A DNA stretch of 64,000 bases. Source: Clostridium sp. E02. GTDB taxonomy: Bacteria > Bacillota > Clostridia > Lachnospirales > Lachnospiraceae. The notes under the pieces were generated by a model, which had not been told where the DNA came from, ran no database searches, and saw only the letters and a list, made by a program, of their open reading frames with translations. The DNA is taken from the NCBI RefSeq assembly GCF_003833015.1, contig NZ_RJLQ01000020.1:16828-80827 (forward strand), in the 5' to 3' direction. Shown in pieces: positions 6,523 through 14,937 of this stretch. Each line of letters opens with the position of its first letter. The stretch's first letter is position 1. The position numbers were made by a program, and so were the translations under genes.

Positions 6523-8784
6523 CTATTGTTCATTGATATATCTTTTTAAGTGTTTTCCTGTTAGAGATTCTTTACAGTGAATGATATCTTTTGGCAATCC
6601 TGAAAACATGACATTGCCTCCGTTTTGTCCTGCATATGGGCCGATGTCGATGATCCAATCTGCCTGGCAAATAATTTCCAAATTGTGCTCAATGACTATA
6701 AGAGTAGAATTTTGATCCACCAAACGGTTCATTACTCCAATCAGCTGTTTGATGTCAGCCATATGCAGACCGGTTGACGGCTCATCTAAGACATAGATTT
6801 GTCCGTTGCTTTCAAGTTCGGAAGCAAGTTTAATCCGCTGCAGCTCACCACCAGATAGTGTACTGAGAGGTTGTCCCAAAGAGACATAAGTAATACCAAC
6901 ATCGGAAAGTCGTTTCAGTACATCTAAGATTTCTTTTTCCTGAAAAAATGCCAAGGCTTCCGTAACCGTCATTTTAAGGACATCAGCAATGGTTTTTCCC
7001 CTCAGTTGATAGGCAAGTACATCATCCGTATAACGATTTCCGTGACATTCTTCACATTCTGTGACAATTGTATCCATAAATGCCAAATCCGTATAAGTGA
7101 CTCCCAAACCTTTACAGGCAGGACAAGCACCATGTGAATTAAAACTGAATAGAGAAGCACTTACCCCATTCCTTTTTGCAAATAATTTTCGGATGATGTC
7201 AAAAATACCTGTAAAAGTTGCTATATTGGAGCGTTTTGAAGCTTGAATCCCTTTTTGGTCAATAAAAATAGTTTCCGGATATAATTCCGGCAGCACCCCA
7301 TGAATAAGCGTACTTTTTCCAGAACCAGCGACTCCGGTTACAACAGTCATCACTCCCTTTGGTATCTCAACCGAAATGTTTTTTAAGTTATGCAAAGTTG
7401 CATCTTTTATAGAAAGCCATTTGTTTGGTTCACGTGTATCCAATTTTAGCACAGGGCAGTTGGATAGATTGTTTCCTGTAAGTGTGCCTGATTTTTTTAA
7501 TCCATCCAAATCGCCTTGAAATACAATTTCTCCGCCATGAGTTCCAGCGCCTGGTCCCATATCAATAATATGGTCTGCGATTTTTATGATGTCAGGATCA
7601 TGTTCTACAATTAAAACTGTGTTTCCCTTGTCGCGTAATAATCGCAAAAGCTCATTGATTTTATTTATGTCATGAGGGTGGAGGCCAATACTTGGTTCGT
7701 CAAAAATATAAGTGAGGTCAGTCAGACTGCTTCCAAGCTGGCTAACCATCTTAATTCTTTGTGATTCTCCGCCGGAAAGTGTTGATGTTTCCCTGCTTAA
7801 ACTTAAATAGCCTAGTCCAATAGATACCATATGTTGAAGCCGGCTTACAAGCTCTGAAACAATAGTAGCTGCTACAGGCGAATGTATGGACTGAATAAAA
7901 TCCAAAAGTTCGTTTATTTGCAGATTGGCACATTCCGCAATATTTTTACCATTTATGTTACAAGACAATACCTTATCATTTAATCGTGTTCCATGGCAGT
8001 AGGGGCACTCTTGTTTTATAACAAATTGCTCGATATCCTTGCCATATCTGACTTTTTCACCATCCTCTTTTTTTAGAAAACTTCGCTCAATACGTGGAAT
8101 CAGCCCCTCATACAGTGAGGTTTTATGCCATTCGGGTGATGGATTCTTAACTTTAATTCCCTTTGGGTAAAGAAGAAGTTCCAATTCTTCTACAGAAAAG
8201 TCTTTCAGTTTTTTATCATTATCAAAAAAGCCGGAATGAATATACCGGGTAAATCGCCATCCGCCTGGTTCAAACGTTGGAAAACGGATGGCTCCTTCGT
8301 TTAGGGATTTATCTTTATCCAACAGTCTTTCTATATCAATGGTTTCTATTTTTCCTAGGCCTTCACAGTGTTCACACATTCCAGCTGGATTGTTAAATGA
8401 AAACACATCGGAATAACCTACAAAGGGTTCTCCAATGCGAGAGAATAATAAACGCATTAAAGAGTAAATATCTGTAATCGTGCCTACCGTTGACCGAGCA
8501 TTTCCCCCTAAGCGTTTTTGATTAATAATAAAGGATACGGATAAATGATCTATTTTATCTACATCCGGTTTTCCGTAATGTGGCATGCGGTGGCGGATAA
8601 AACTGGTATAAGTTTCATTTAATTGTCTTTGTGATTCTGCTGCAATTGTATCAAAAACTAGAGATGATTTTCCAGAACCGGAAACACCGGTAAAAACAGT
8701 AATTTCTTTTTTGGGTATCCGAACATTTATATTTTTGAGATTTCGTTCTCTAGCGCCAAATACCTCAATTTGATGATCAGTCAT
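6523..8784 (-). CDS. UvrA-like ABC ATPase, short (drug-resistance/UvrA2 type)
   Basis: The protein of about 753 residues has two UvrA-type cassettes with Walker A GVSGSGKSS and GVAGSGKST and signatures LSGGESQR and LSGGELQR. Zinc-binding CxxC pairs are present (CEHCEGLG, CPYCHGTR, CPACKGLG, CEECHGNR). Canonical UvrA has about 940 residues; this one is shorter, as in UvrA2/DrrC-type proteins linked to resistance against DNA-binding drugs. The frame extends upstream to 8814, but ATG at 8784 is preceded by AGAGGT and matches the family N-terminus (MTDHQIEVFGARERNLKNI), so I chose it. A MarR gene follows in the operon, supporting an inducible rather than housekeeping role. Confidence 0.85.
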   Translation of the reverse strand: MTDHQIEVFGARERNLKNINVRIPKKEITVFTGVSGSGKSSLVFDTIAAESQRQLNETYTSFIRHRMPHYGKPDVDKIDHLSVSFIINQKRLGGNARSTVGTITDIYSLMRLLFSRIGEPFVGYSDVFSFNNPAGMCEHCEGLGKIETIDIERLLDKDKSLNEGAIRFPTFEPGGWRFTRYIHSGFFDNDKKLKDFSVEELELLLYPKGIKVKNPSPEWHKTSLYEGLIPRIERSFLKKEDGEKVRYGKDIEQFVIKQECPYCHGTRLNDKVLSCNINGKNIAECANLQINELLDFIQSIHSPVAATIVSELVSRLQHMVSIGLGYLSLSRETSTLSGGESQRIKMVSQLGSSLTDLTYIFDEPSIGLHPHDINKINELLRLLRDKGNTVLIVEHDPDIIKIADHIIDMGPGAGTHGGEIVFQGDLDGLKKSGTLTGNNLSNCPVLKLDTREPNKWLSIKDATLHNLKNISVEIPKGVMTVVTGVAGSGKSTLIHGVLPELYPETIFIDQKGIQASKRSNIATFTGIFDIIRKLFAKRNGVSASLFSFNSHGACPACKGLGVTYTDLAFMDTIVTECEECHGNRYTDDVLAYQLRGKTIADVLKMTVTEALAFFQEKEILDVLKRLSDVGITYVSLGQPLSTLSGGELQRIKLASELESNGQIYVLDEPSTGLHMADIKQLIGVMNRLVDQNSTLIVIEHNLEIICQADWIIDIGPYAGQNGGNVMFSGLPKDIIHCKESLTGKHLKRYINEQ

Positions 8785-9028
8785 AAGTTTACCTCTATGT
8801 ATATTATGTGACATGGTTGATATATGAGTGGGTTAAGTATATTTATAGTAACACCATTTTTACTTTTTTGCAAGAAGGCGTAAAAATAACCCCAATGAGA
8901 TGTATGTCGAACAAATAATAATTTCTAATATATATTATATCTATTATATGGTAAAATTAAGAAAAAGGTAGTGATTAATTAGAGCTGATAGAATGTAAAA
9001 ATAGGAAAAGACAGGTTGGTATTTAAAA

Positions 9029-9706
9029 ATGAAATATAAGATATTAGTTGTAGAAGATGATTTGATTATTTCAGGAGAGATACAGAAATATTTGTTAGTC
9101 TGGGGATTTGAAGTAGAGACGGTTTGTGACTTTGAAGCTGTTTTAACACAATTTGCACTGTTTGATCCTCATTTGGTGATATTAGATATTTCATTGCCAT
9201 TTTATAATGGATATTATTGGTGTACTGAAATTCGTAAACTTTCTAAAATTCCAATTATTTTTCTATCTTCTACCAGTGATAATATGAATATCATTATGGC
9301 AATGAATATGGGCGGAGACGATTTTGTGGCAAAGCCATTTGACTTGGCAGTATTATTAGCTAAGGTTCAGGCAATGATTCGCCGTGCGTATTCTTTTCAG
9401 GGAAAGTCCAATTTACTAGAGTACAAAGGTGTTATACTAAACTTATCCAATGCTTCTATGGAAGTGAATGGAGAAAAAGTAGAACTGACAAAAAATGAAT
9501 TTAGAATACTACAGATTTTATTTGAACATAAGGGAAAAACGGTTACCAGAGAAGCAATTATGAAACATCTTTGGGATGGGGATTGCTTTATTGACGATAA
9601 TACGCTAGCGGTTAACATTACAAGACTTAGGAAAAAATTAGAAGAATTTTCACTAAATGATTTCATTACTACCAAAAAGGGAATCGGGTATATATTGGAG
9701 GATTAA
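9029..9706 (+). CDS. OmpR-family response regulator, BceR-like
   Basis: The 225-residue protein has a receiver domain with acidic pocket (E9, D10, D11), phosphoacceptor Asp53 (LVILDIS) and conserved Lys (AKPFD near 105), then an OmpR-type winged-helix domain. Next come a short two-helix histidine kinase and a BceAB-type ABC transporter, the classical Firmicute module in which the transporter itself senses peptide antibiotics (bacitracin, nisin and similar) and the two-component system induces it. The gene is divergent from the UvrA-like gene, with about 240 bp of AT-rich DNA between them. Confidence 0.85.
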   Translation: MKYKILVVEDDLIISGEIQKYLLVWGFEVETVCDFEAVLTQFALFDPHLVILDISLPFYNGYYWCTEIRKLSKIPIIFLSSTSDNMNIIMAMNMGGDDFVAKPFDLAVLLAKVQAMIRRAYSFQGKSNLLEYKGVILNLSNASMEVNGEKVELTKNEFRILQILFEHKGKTVTREAIMKHLWDGDCFIDDNTLAVNITRLRKKLEEFSLNDFITTKKGIGYILED

Positions 9707-9711
9707 ATAGT

Positions 9712-10797
9712 ATGGATCAATTATCAACTGGTAAATTATTCGCAAAATGGTGTAAAGATCAAGTGAAGTATCTTGGACATTTTCTTGTTTTTGCTACTAT
9801 TTTCCTGATTACAACATTGCAATATAAAATTGATATGGAACCAATTTTATACAGTCTGTTAATCAGCACATTTTTAGGCTGTTGTTGGTTGATCTATAAC
9901 TTTATTCAATATAAAGACAGGTATAATGCTTTATATGAAACATATTTAAATATGGAAACAACAGTAAGTACATTACCAGAACCCAGTAATTATATAGAAG
10001 AAATGTATAATGTGTTATTGCATGATTTATATAACAATCGTAGTGACTTATATACGAAAATGAAAAAACAGGAATTAGAGAGTAAAGATTATTATACAAT
10101 TTGGATTCATCAAATCAAAACACCAATTGCTGCCTTGTATCTGCTGCTTCAGGCAGAAGACAGTAGTAAAAATACGATGCTTATGAAGCAGGAATTGTTT
10201 AAAGTCGAACAGTATGCAGAGATGGCACTCTATTATCTTCGATTACAGCACATGTCCTTTGACATTCTACTAAAAGAATGTAATCTTTATGAAATTGTGA
10301 AGCAGTCCGTAAAAAAATACTCCATTAATTTTATTGGGAAAAAGATCTCTTTGAATTTTGAAGAGTTTAAGGGGAATGTCGTAAGTGATGAAAAATGGTT
10401 GGGGTTTGTGATTGAGCAAATTCTTTCAAATTGTATTAAATATACAGCAAAAGGCAGTATATCAATTGACTATATAGACTCAAATCATAATACCCAAATC
10501 AATGATAAATTGAAACATGCGTATGAGATAACTTCTTCCGATTCCGTATTATGTATCTCTGATACTGGAATTGGAATTAAGGAAGAAGATCTGCCACGTA
10601 TTTTTGAAAAAGGATTTACTGGATACAACGGGCGAATGGATAAGAAGTCAACGGGAATTGGTTTATATTTATGTAAGCAGGTGATAATCAAATTAGGATT
10701 TGATATTCGTGTCACTTCTGAAGTCGGAAAGGGAACTATGTTCCAGATCTATTTTGGAAAACAAAAAGGCAAAGCAAAGGTAGGAGAATTGGATTAA
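9712..10797 (+). CDS. Intramembrane-sensing histidine kinase, BceS-like
   Basis: The 361-residue kinase has two membrane helices (about 22-37 and 44-64) with almost no extracellular loop. The phosphorylation site is His133 in WIHQIKTPIAAL, and the ATP domain has an N box (EQILSNCIKYT), G1 DTGIGI and GIGLYL. The short N-terminus without a sensor domain is typical of BceS kinases that take their signal from the BceAB permease. It starts 5 nt after the response regulator. Confidence 0.87.
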   Translation: MDQLSTGKLFAKWCKDQVKYLGHFLVFATIFLITTLQYKIDMEPILYSLLISTFLGCCWLIYNFIQYKDRYNALYETYLNMETTVSTLPEPSNYIEEMYNVLLHDLYNNRSDLYTKMKKQELESKDYYTIWIHQIKTPIAALYLLLQAEDSSKNTMLMKQELFKVEQYAEMALYYLRLQHMSFDILLKECNLYEIVKQSVKKYSINFIGKKISLNFEEFKGNVVSDEKWLGFVIEQILSNCIKYTAKGSISIDYIDSNHNTQINDKLKHAYEITSSDSVLCISDTGIGIKEEDLPRIFEKGFTGYNGRMDKKSTGIGLYLCKQVIIKLGFDIRVTSEVGKGTMFQIYFGKQKGKAKVGELD

Positions 10798-10831
10798 GTC
10801 AGTCAATCTTACAATAATGAAAGCTACGAAC

Positions 10832-10873
10832 AAGAAATGTAAGCCAGAATAAAGGCAGAACATTTCTTTTTTT
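10832..10873 (+). terminator. Hairpin with T-run between the kinase gene and the bceA-like gene
   Basis: AAGAAATGT (10832-10840) pairs perfectly with ACATTTCTT (10860-10868); a T-run (10867-10873) follows. It could end the regulator transcript so that the transporter genes use their own inducible promoter. The loop is long (19 nt), so strength is uncertain. Confidence 0.5.
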
Positions 10874-10943
10874 GCTAAAATGAGTCCTGTAAGGAAAAGT
10901 AACTTAGGTACAACAACTTAAAAGGGAAGAGAAGGTTAATTTG

Positions 10944-11714
10944 ATGGCATTTTTAGAAGTGAAAAATCTCAAAAAAGTATATACCACAAGATTTGGTGGA
11001 AATCAGGTGAAAGCATTAGAAAATGTTAGTTTTTCAGTAGAAAAAGGAGAATACGTAGCAATAATGGGGGAATCCGGTTCCGGCAAGACTACATTGCTTA
11101 ATTTGCTGGCATCCCTTGATAAACCTACAGAGGGCGAGATATTATTAGATGAAAAATCGTTCTCTAATATTAAAAATAAAGAACTGTGTGCATTTCGTAG
11201 AGATAACCTAGGCTTTGTTTTTCAGGATTTCAATCTATTAGACACTTTTTCTTTACAGGATAATATATTTTTACCTTTGGTACTACAAGGAAAATCGTTT
11301 TGTGAAATGGAGGAACGATTAATTCCTCTAGCGAAACAGCTTGATATTACAGAATTATTAAAAAAATATTCTTATGAAGTATCGGGTGGACAGAAACAGA
11401 GAGCGGCAGTAGCGAGAGCCTTAATCACACATCCTAAGCTTATTCTTGCGGATGAACCAACTGGAGCACTGGATTCGAAGTCATCAACCAGTCTTTTAAA
11501 TATGTTTTCGGATATTAATAAGATGGGACAGACAATTATAATGGTTACGCATAGCATGCAAGCAGCGAAGTGTGCCGGTAGAGTTATATTTATAAAAGAT
11601 GGAAATTTATTTCATCAGATTTACAGGGGCAATACCACAGATACCGAGATGTATCAAAAGATAGCGGATACTTTAACCGTACTTCAGACCGAAGGAGTAA
11701 AAGAGTATGAATAA
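10944..11714 (+). CDS. ABC transporter ATPase, BceA-like
   Basis: The 256-residue LolD/MacB-family ATPase has Walker A GESGSGKTT, Q-loop VFQDFNLL, signature VSGGQKQR and Walker B LILADEPTGALDSKSS. The ATG at 10944 follows GAGAAGG; an in-frame TTG lies one codon earlier. It overlaps the permease gene by 8 nt. In Bce systems this subunit powers release of peptide antibiotics from lipid II-cycle targets. Confidence 0.87.
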   Translation: MAFLEVKNLKKVYTTRFGGNQVKALENVSFSVEKGEYVAIMGESGSGKTTLLNLLASLDKPTEGEILLDEKSFSNIKNKELCAFRRDNLGFVFQDFNLLDTFSLQDNIFLPLVLQGKSFCEMEERLIPLAKQLDITELLKKYSYEVSGGQKQRAAVARALITHPKLILADEPTGALDSKSSTSLLNMFSDINKMGQTIIMVTHSMQAAKCAGRVIFIKDGNLFHQIYRGNTTDTEMYQKIADTLTVLQTEGVKEYE

Positions 11715-13683
11715 AGCAATTATTTTGCCCAAAATGGCATTTATAGGAATACGTAAAAATAGAAATGTTTATTTCCCTTATATATTAACATTGGCTTTTT
11801 CTATCTGTGTTTTTTTTATATTTAATTGCATCATAAATAACAAGTTTCTTAAAGAGGTACCACACGCAGACTATGTGTGGGCACTTTTGCAAATAGGGAA
11901 TACGTTACTGGGCATCATTTTAGTTCCGTTCTTATTCTATACAAACAGTTTTTTAATTAAGCGACGTAAAAAGGAAATTGGTCTTTATAGTATACTAGGG
12001 TTAGAAAAAAAACATATCGGTATTATGATGTTTATGGAAACTCTTTTCATCTATATGATTGCTATGGCAATTGGGTTGATAACAGCAGTCGTATTCGCAA
12101 AATTATCTTTTTTAATATTGCTTAACACCAGTGGACTACCAGTTGATATTAAGTTTACGATGCCTATGCTCAGTTTTAAGTTAACCTTTGTTTTTTTTGG
12201 AGCAGTTTCATTTCTTAATTTGGGAACGAACTTATTCCAGGTTACACGGGCGAACCCTTCTGATTTACTAAGGGAAACACAAAAAGGTGAAAAAGAGCCA
12301 AAACATCTTTGGATTCCAACTCTGCTTGGAATTTTAATCCTAGGTGGAGGGTATTATATTGCAGTTGTTTCCGAGGTGAACAGCTCTATTTTTCTTGCTT
12401 TTTTCATGGCGGTTTTGATGGTTGTGATCGGAACCTATTTCTTATTTACATCGGGAAGTATTGTATTGCTAAGAGTACTTCGAAAGAATAAAAAATTTTA
12501 CTATAAAAAAAGCAATTATATTACCGTCTCAGGCATGATTTACCGAATGAAAAAAAGTGCTGCAAGTCTCGTGAATATTTGCATATTTAGTACCATGGTT
12601 ATTATTACTTTATTGTGTACCGTATCTTTAACCTTTGGAGAAAAATCAGCAATTCGATTTAAATACCCGCTTGATGTCAATTATATTTTTGATTATGCTA
12701 AAATGACAGATACAAATCATTTTAATACAGACTTGATGAGGATTGCAGAGGATAATCATATAGGGGTTGCAGATACAATTGATTTTCGCTATTTTCGTAT
12801 TACCCCCTCTGTAGATGAAAATATTTTTTCTAATGATTCAAATAAAGATGTAGAAATAAACAAACGTACGGTTCGACTCATGTCACTTTCTGATTATAAT
12901 CGCATGGAATCAAAAAACGAAACATTAGAAGAGGGTGAAATACTTGTTTATTCCAATACCGAAGATTTTAAGTATGAATCAGCTATAATGAATGGAAAAG
13001 AATATAAAGTGAAAGAGGAGTTAAATTCACTTAGTATTGATACGAAAGAGAAAAATAATTATTCTTCGGGCAGTTTGTATATGATATTAAATGATTACAA
13101 CAGTATGGAAGAAATGGCAAAAACCTTTGACGACTCTACTTATCCTTATTATTCCGTTTGGTTTAATATGGAGGGAGAAATGAGGAACAAAGAAGCATTT
13201 TTAGCTGATTTAAATAAAGCCTGCTCACAAATGCCAGGTTTTTATAGCAGCAAGAATATTATTGATTGGGGTCATGATGTAAAATCTATGGATGGTGGAC
13301 TACTATTTATCGGTGTGTTTTTCGGACTGATGTTCACAATTTGTTTGTTATTAATCATGTATTATAAGCAAATATCAGAAGGATTAGAAGATAAGCAGAA
13401 TTTTATAATTATGCAGCAGGTAGGAATGAGTGATGATGATGTGAAATCAACGATTCATAGGCAAATTATGTTAGTATTTGGGTTACCATTAATTGTTGCA
13501 ATACTTCATACTATGATGGGACTTAAAATTACCATTCGATTGCTTTATGCACTAAATCTTTATAATACCAATTTAATTGCATTATGTGCACTTGGAATTA
13601 TTGTTATCTTCACGGCGTTCTATATATTAAGTTATTTTGTAACAGCAAGTACGTATTATAATATTGTGAAAAGGAAAAGTTAG
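11707..13683 (+). CDS. ABC transporter permease, BceB-like (FtsX family)
   Basis: The 658-residue permease has an N-terminal helix, a first FtsX-like helix set (about 55-250), a helix near 290, a large soluble domain (about 310-530) and a C-terminal helix set. This matches the ten-helix, large extracellular loop layout of BceB/VraG sensors. It overlaps the ATPase gene by 8 nt. The extracellular domain is the specificity determinant, so the antibiotic sensed cannot be predicted from fold alone. The nearby lanthipeptide cluster makes self-protection one option. Confidence 0.87.
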   Translation: MNKAIILPKMAFIGIRKNRNVYFPYILTLAFSICVFFIFNCIINNKFLKEVPHADYVWALLQIGNTLLGIILVPFLFYTNSFLIKRRKKEIGLYSILGLEKKHIGIMMFMETLFIYMIAMAIGLITAVVFAKLSFLILLNTSGLPVDIKFTMPMLSFKLTFVFFGAVSFLNLGTNLFQVTRANPSDLLRETQKGEKEPKHLWIPTLLGILILGGGYYIAVVSEVNSSIFLAFFMAVLMVVIGTYFLFTSGSIVLLRVLRKNKKFYYKKSNYITVSGMIYRMKKSAASLVNICIFSTMVIITLLCTVSLTFGEKSAIRFKYPLDVNYIFDYAKMTDTNHFNTDLMRIAEDNHIGVADTIDFRYFRITPSVDENIFSNDSNKDVEINKRTVRLMSLSDYNRMESKNETLEEGEILVYSNTEDFKYESAIMNGKEYKVKEELNSLSIDTKEKNNYSSGSLYMILNDYNSMEEMAKTFDDSTYPYYSVWFNMEGEMRNKEAFLADLNKACSQMPGFYSSKNIIDWGHDVKSMDGGLLFIGVFFGLMFTICLLLIMYYKQISEGLEDKQNFIIMQQVGMSDDDVKSTIHRQIMLVFGLPLIVAILHTMMGLKITIRLLYALNLYNTNLIALCALGIIVIFTAFYILSYFVTASTYYNIVKRKS

Positions 13684-13709
13684 GTGAATATTTCTTGTAG
13701 TAAATCTTA

Positions 13710-13738
13710 TTGACAGGTGAATAAGAAAGCTATATCAT
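13710..13738 (+). promoter_or_regulatory. Promoter of the AraC-type regulator gene
   Basis: A perfect TTGACA (13710-13715), a 17-bp spacer and TATCAT (13733-13738). The predicted start near 13745 falls next to the dyad at 13747. Confidence 0.6.
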
Positions 13739-13746
13739 CATAGTAT

Positions 13747-13762
13747 GTTAGCGAAGACTAAC
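13747..13762 (+). promoter_or_regulatory. Candidate operator copy 1 (GTTAGCGAAGACTAAC)
   Basis: This imperfect dyad (GTTAG...CTAAC) lies just after the AraC-gene -10 box. A near-identical 16-mer, GTTAGCTTAGACTAAT, lies just after the -10 box of the following ABC operon (14883-14898). Thirteen of sixteen positions match, which suggests a shared regulator site. Confidence 0.5.
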
Positions 13763-13823
13763 TAAACTTTGCTCTTTGAGTGGATTAGGAACAACGGCTA
13801 TGGGATAAGATGGAGGTGATGTT

Positions 13824-14807
13824 TTGCAAGCAACACAAAGAGAACAAAAAGTTTACGGCAGCTTGGTTGAAATTGTGAAGCGTGAAAACGACTGTACAGC
13901 ATATAGAATAAGCGATGAAACCGGTGAAGCGGTAATGACAAGTCACACTGTTTTTCAGGGAATTGAGCTAATCTATAACGATGTTCATATGCAGACATGT
14001 AAGGTTGATACTCATCCGCCCCAAAATATACTTGAAATCAATCACTGTCGTGAAGGGCGCATCGAGTGTGAATTTGATGGAGGCGAATACCTTTATCTGT
14101 CCAAAGGTGATTTATCAATCCAACTCAAAGACAGCGCCTGCCATAACTCCTGTTTTCCCCTCGGCCACTATCATGGAATTTCGGTGGCAATTGATTTAGA
14201 ACAAGCGCCTAAATGTTTGTCTTGTATTCTTGATGATGTTACGGTTGATTCCTCAGAACTTTCAAAAAAATTATGTGAAACAGGTAAGTATACAGTCATG
14301 CGTTCGATGCCTTGTTTTGAACATATTTTCTCGGAATTATATACAATTCCAGATTCTATCAAACGAGGTTATATGAAAATTAAAGTATTGGAATTATTAC
14401 TTTATTTGAACGGGATCAATCTTGAATCGGAAAGATCAGAGCGAAAATACTTTTCAAAATATCAAGTAGACACGGTAAAAAGTATAAAAGCATACCTTGT
14501 TGAGAATATATGCAAACATATAACCTTAGAGGAGCTTTCGCAAAAATTTGATATTCCCCTTACTTCAATGAAAACATGTTTTAAGGGTGTTTACGGAACA
14601 TCTGTCTATTCATTTGTCCGGCATTATAAGATGCAATCGGCGGCAATTCTATTAAAGCAAACAGATAAAACAATTATTGAAATCTCAGGAATGGTCGGTT
14701 ATGAGAATGGAAGCAAGTTTGCAGGAGCTTTTAAAAAGGTTATGAATGTTACGCCAAAGGAGTATCGCAATAAAATTGACCAAATGGAGCCGTTCTTGAC
14801 CAAATAG
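13824..14807 (+). CDS. AraC family transcriptional regulator (PchR/YbtA-like)
   Basis: The 327-residue protein has an N-terminal ligand/cupin-like region (about 30-150) and a C-terminal double helix-turn-helix (about 220-320: ITLEELSQKFDIPLTSMKTC; IIEISGMVGYENGSKFAGAF). It ends near NVTPKEYRNK, the AraC family end motif. The start is TTG at 13824 with GGAGGTGAT upstream. It stands immediately before an IrtAB/YbtPQ-like ABC pair, the usual place for a siderophore-responsive PchR/YbtA-type regulator. I infer that it senses a metallophore and controls itself and the transporter through the shared motif. Confidence 0.82.
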   Translation: MQATQREQKVYGSLVEIVKRENDCTAYRISDETGEAVMTSHTVFQGIELIYNDVHMQTCKVDTHPPQNILEINHCREGRIECEFDGGEYLYLSKGDLSIQLKDSACHNSCFPLGHYHGISVAIDLEQAPKCLSCILDDVTVDSSELSKKLCETGKYTVMRSMPCFEHIFSELYTIPDSIKRGYMKIKVLELLLYLNGINLESERSERKYFSKYQVDTVKSIKAYLVENICKHITLEELSQKFDIPLTSMKTCFKGVYGTSVYSFVRHYKMQSAAILLKQTDKTIIEISGMVGYENGSKFAGAFKKVMNVTPKEYRNKIDQMEPFLTK

Positions 14808-14847
14808 AGTCGAAAACAGAAGGCATGATATAGTAAGATGAACAAGG

Positions 14848-14867
14848 AAGTGCCAGGAATGGCACTT
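14848..14867 (+). terminator. Small hairpin after the AraC gene
   Basis: AAGTGCCA (14848-14855) and TGGCACTT (14860-14867) form a perfect 8-bp stem with a 4-nt GGAA loop. There is no T-run, so it may be a weak terminator or processing hairpin. Confidence 0.4.
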
Positions 14868-14875
14868 TAAAATAA

Positions 14876-14898
14876 TATAATGGTTAGCTTAGACTAAT
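14876..14898 (+). promoter_or_regulatory. -10 box and candidate operator copy 2 before the ABC pair
   Basis: A perfect TATAAT (14876-14881) without a recognisable -35 box is followed at 14883-14898 by GTTAGCTTAGACTAAT, the second copy of the motif found before the AraC gene. A weak -35 fits an activator-dependent promoter. Confidence 0.5.
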
Positions 14899-14937
14899 CA
14901 TAGAGGCGAAATCATTTAAAAATAGGAGGTATTTATT

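Noticed and set aside
8785..8814. Longer start of the UvrA-like gene at 8814
   Set aside because: There is no Shine-Dalgarno site before that ATG, while 8784 has AGAGGT and matches the family N-terminus.
10817..10852. 11-codon ORF (MKATNKKCKPE) before the bceA-like gene
   Set aside because: It has no ribosome-binding site and lies within the hairpin region.
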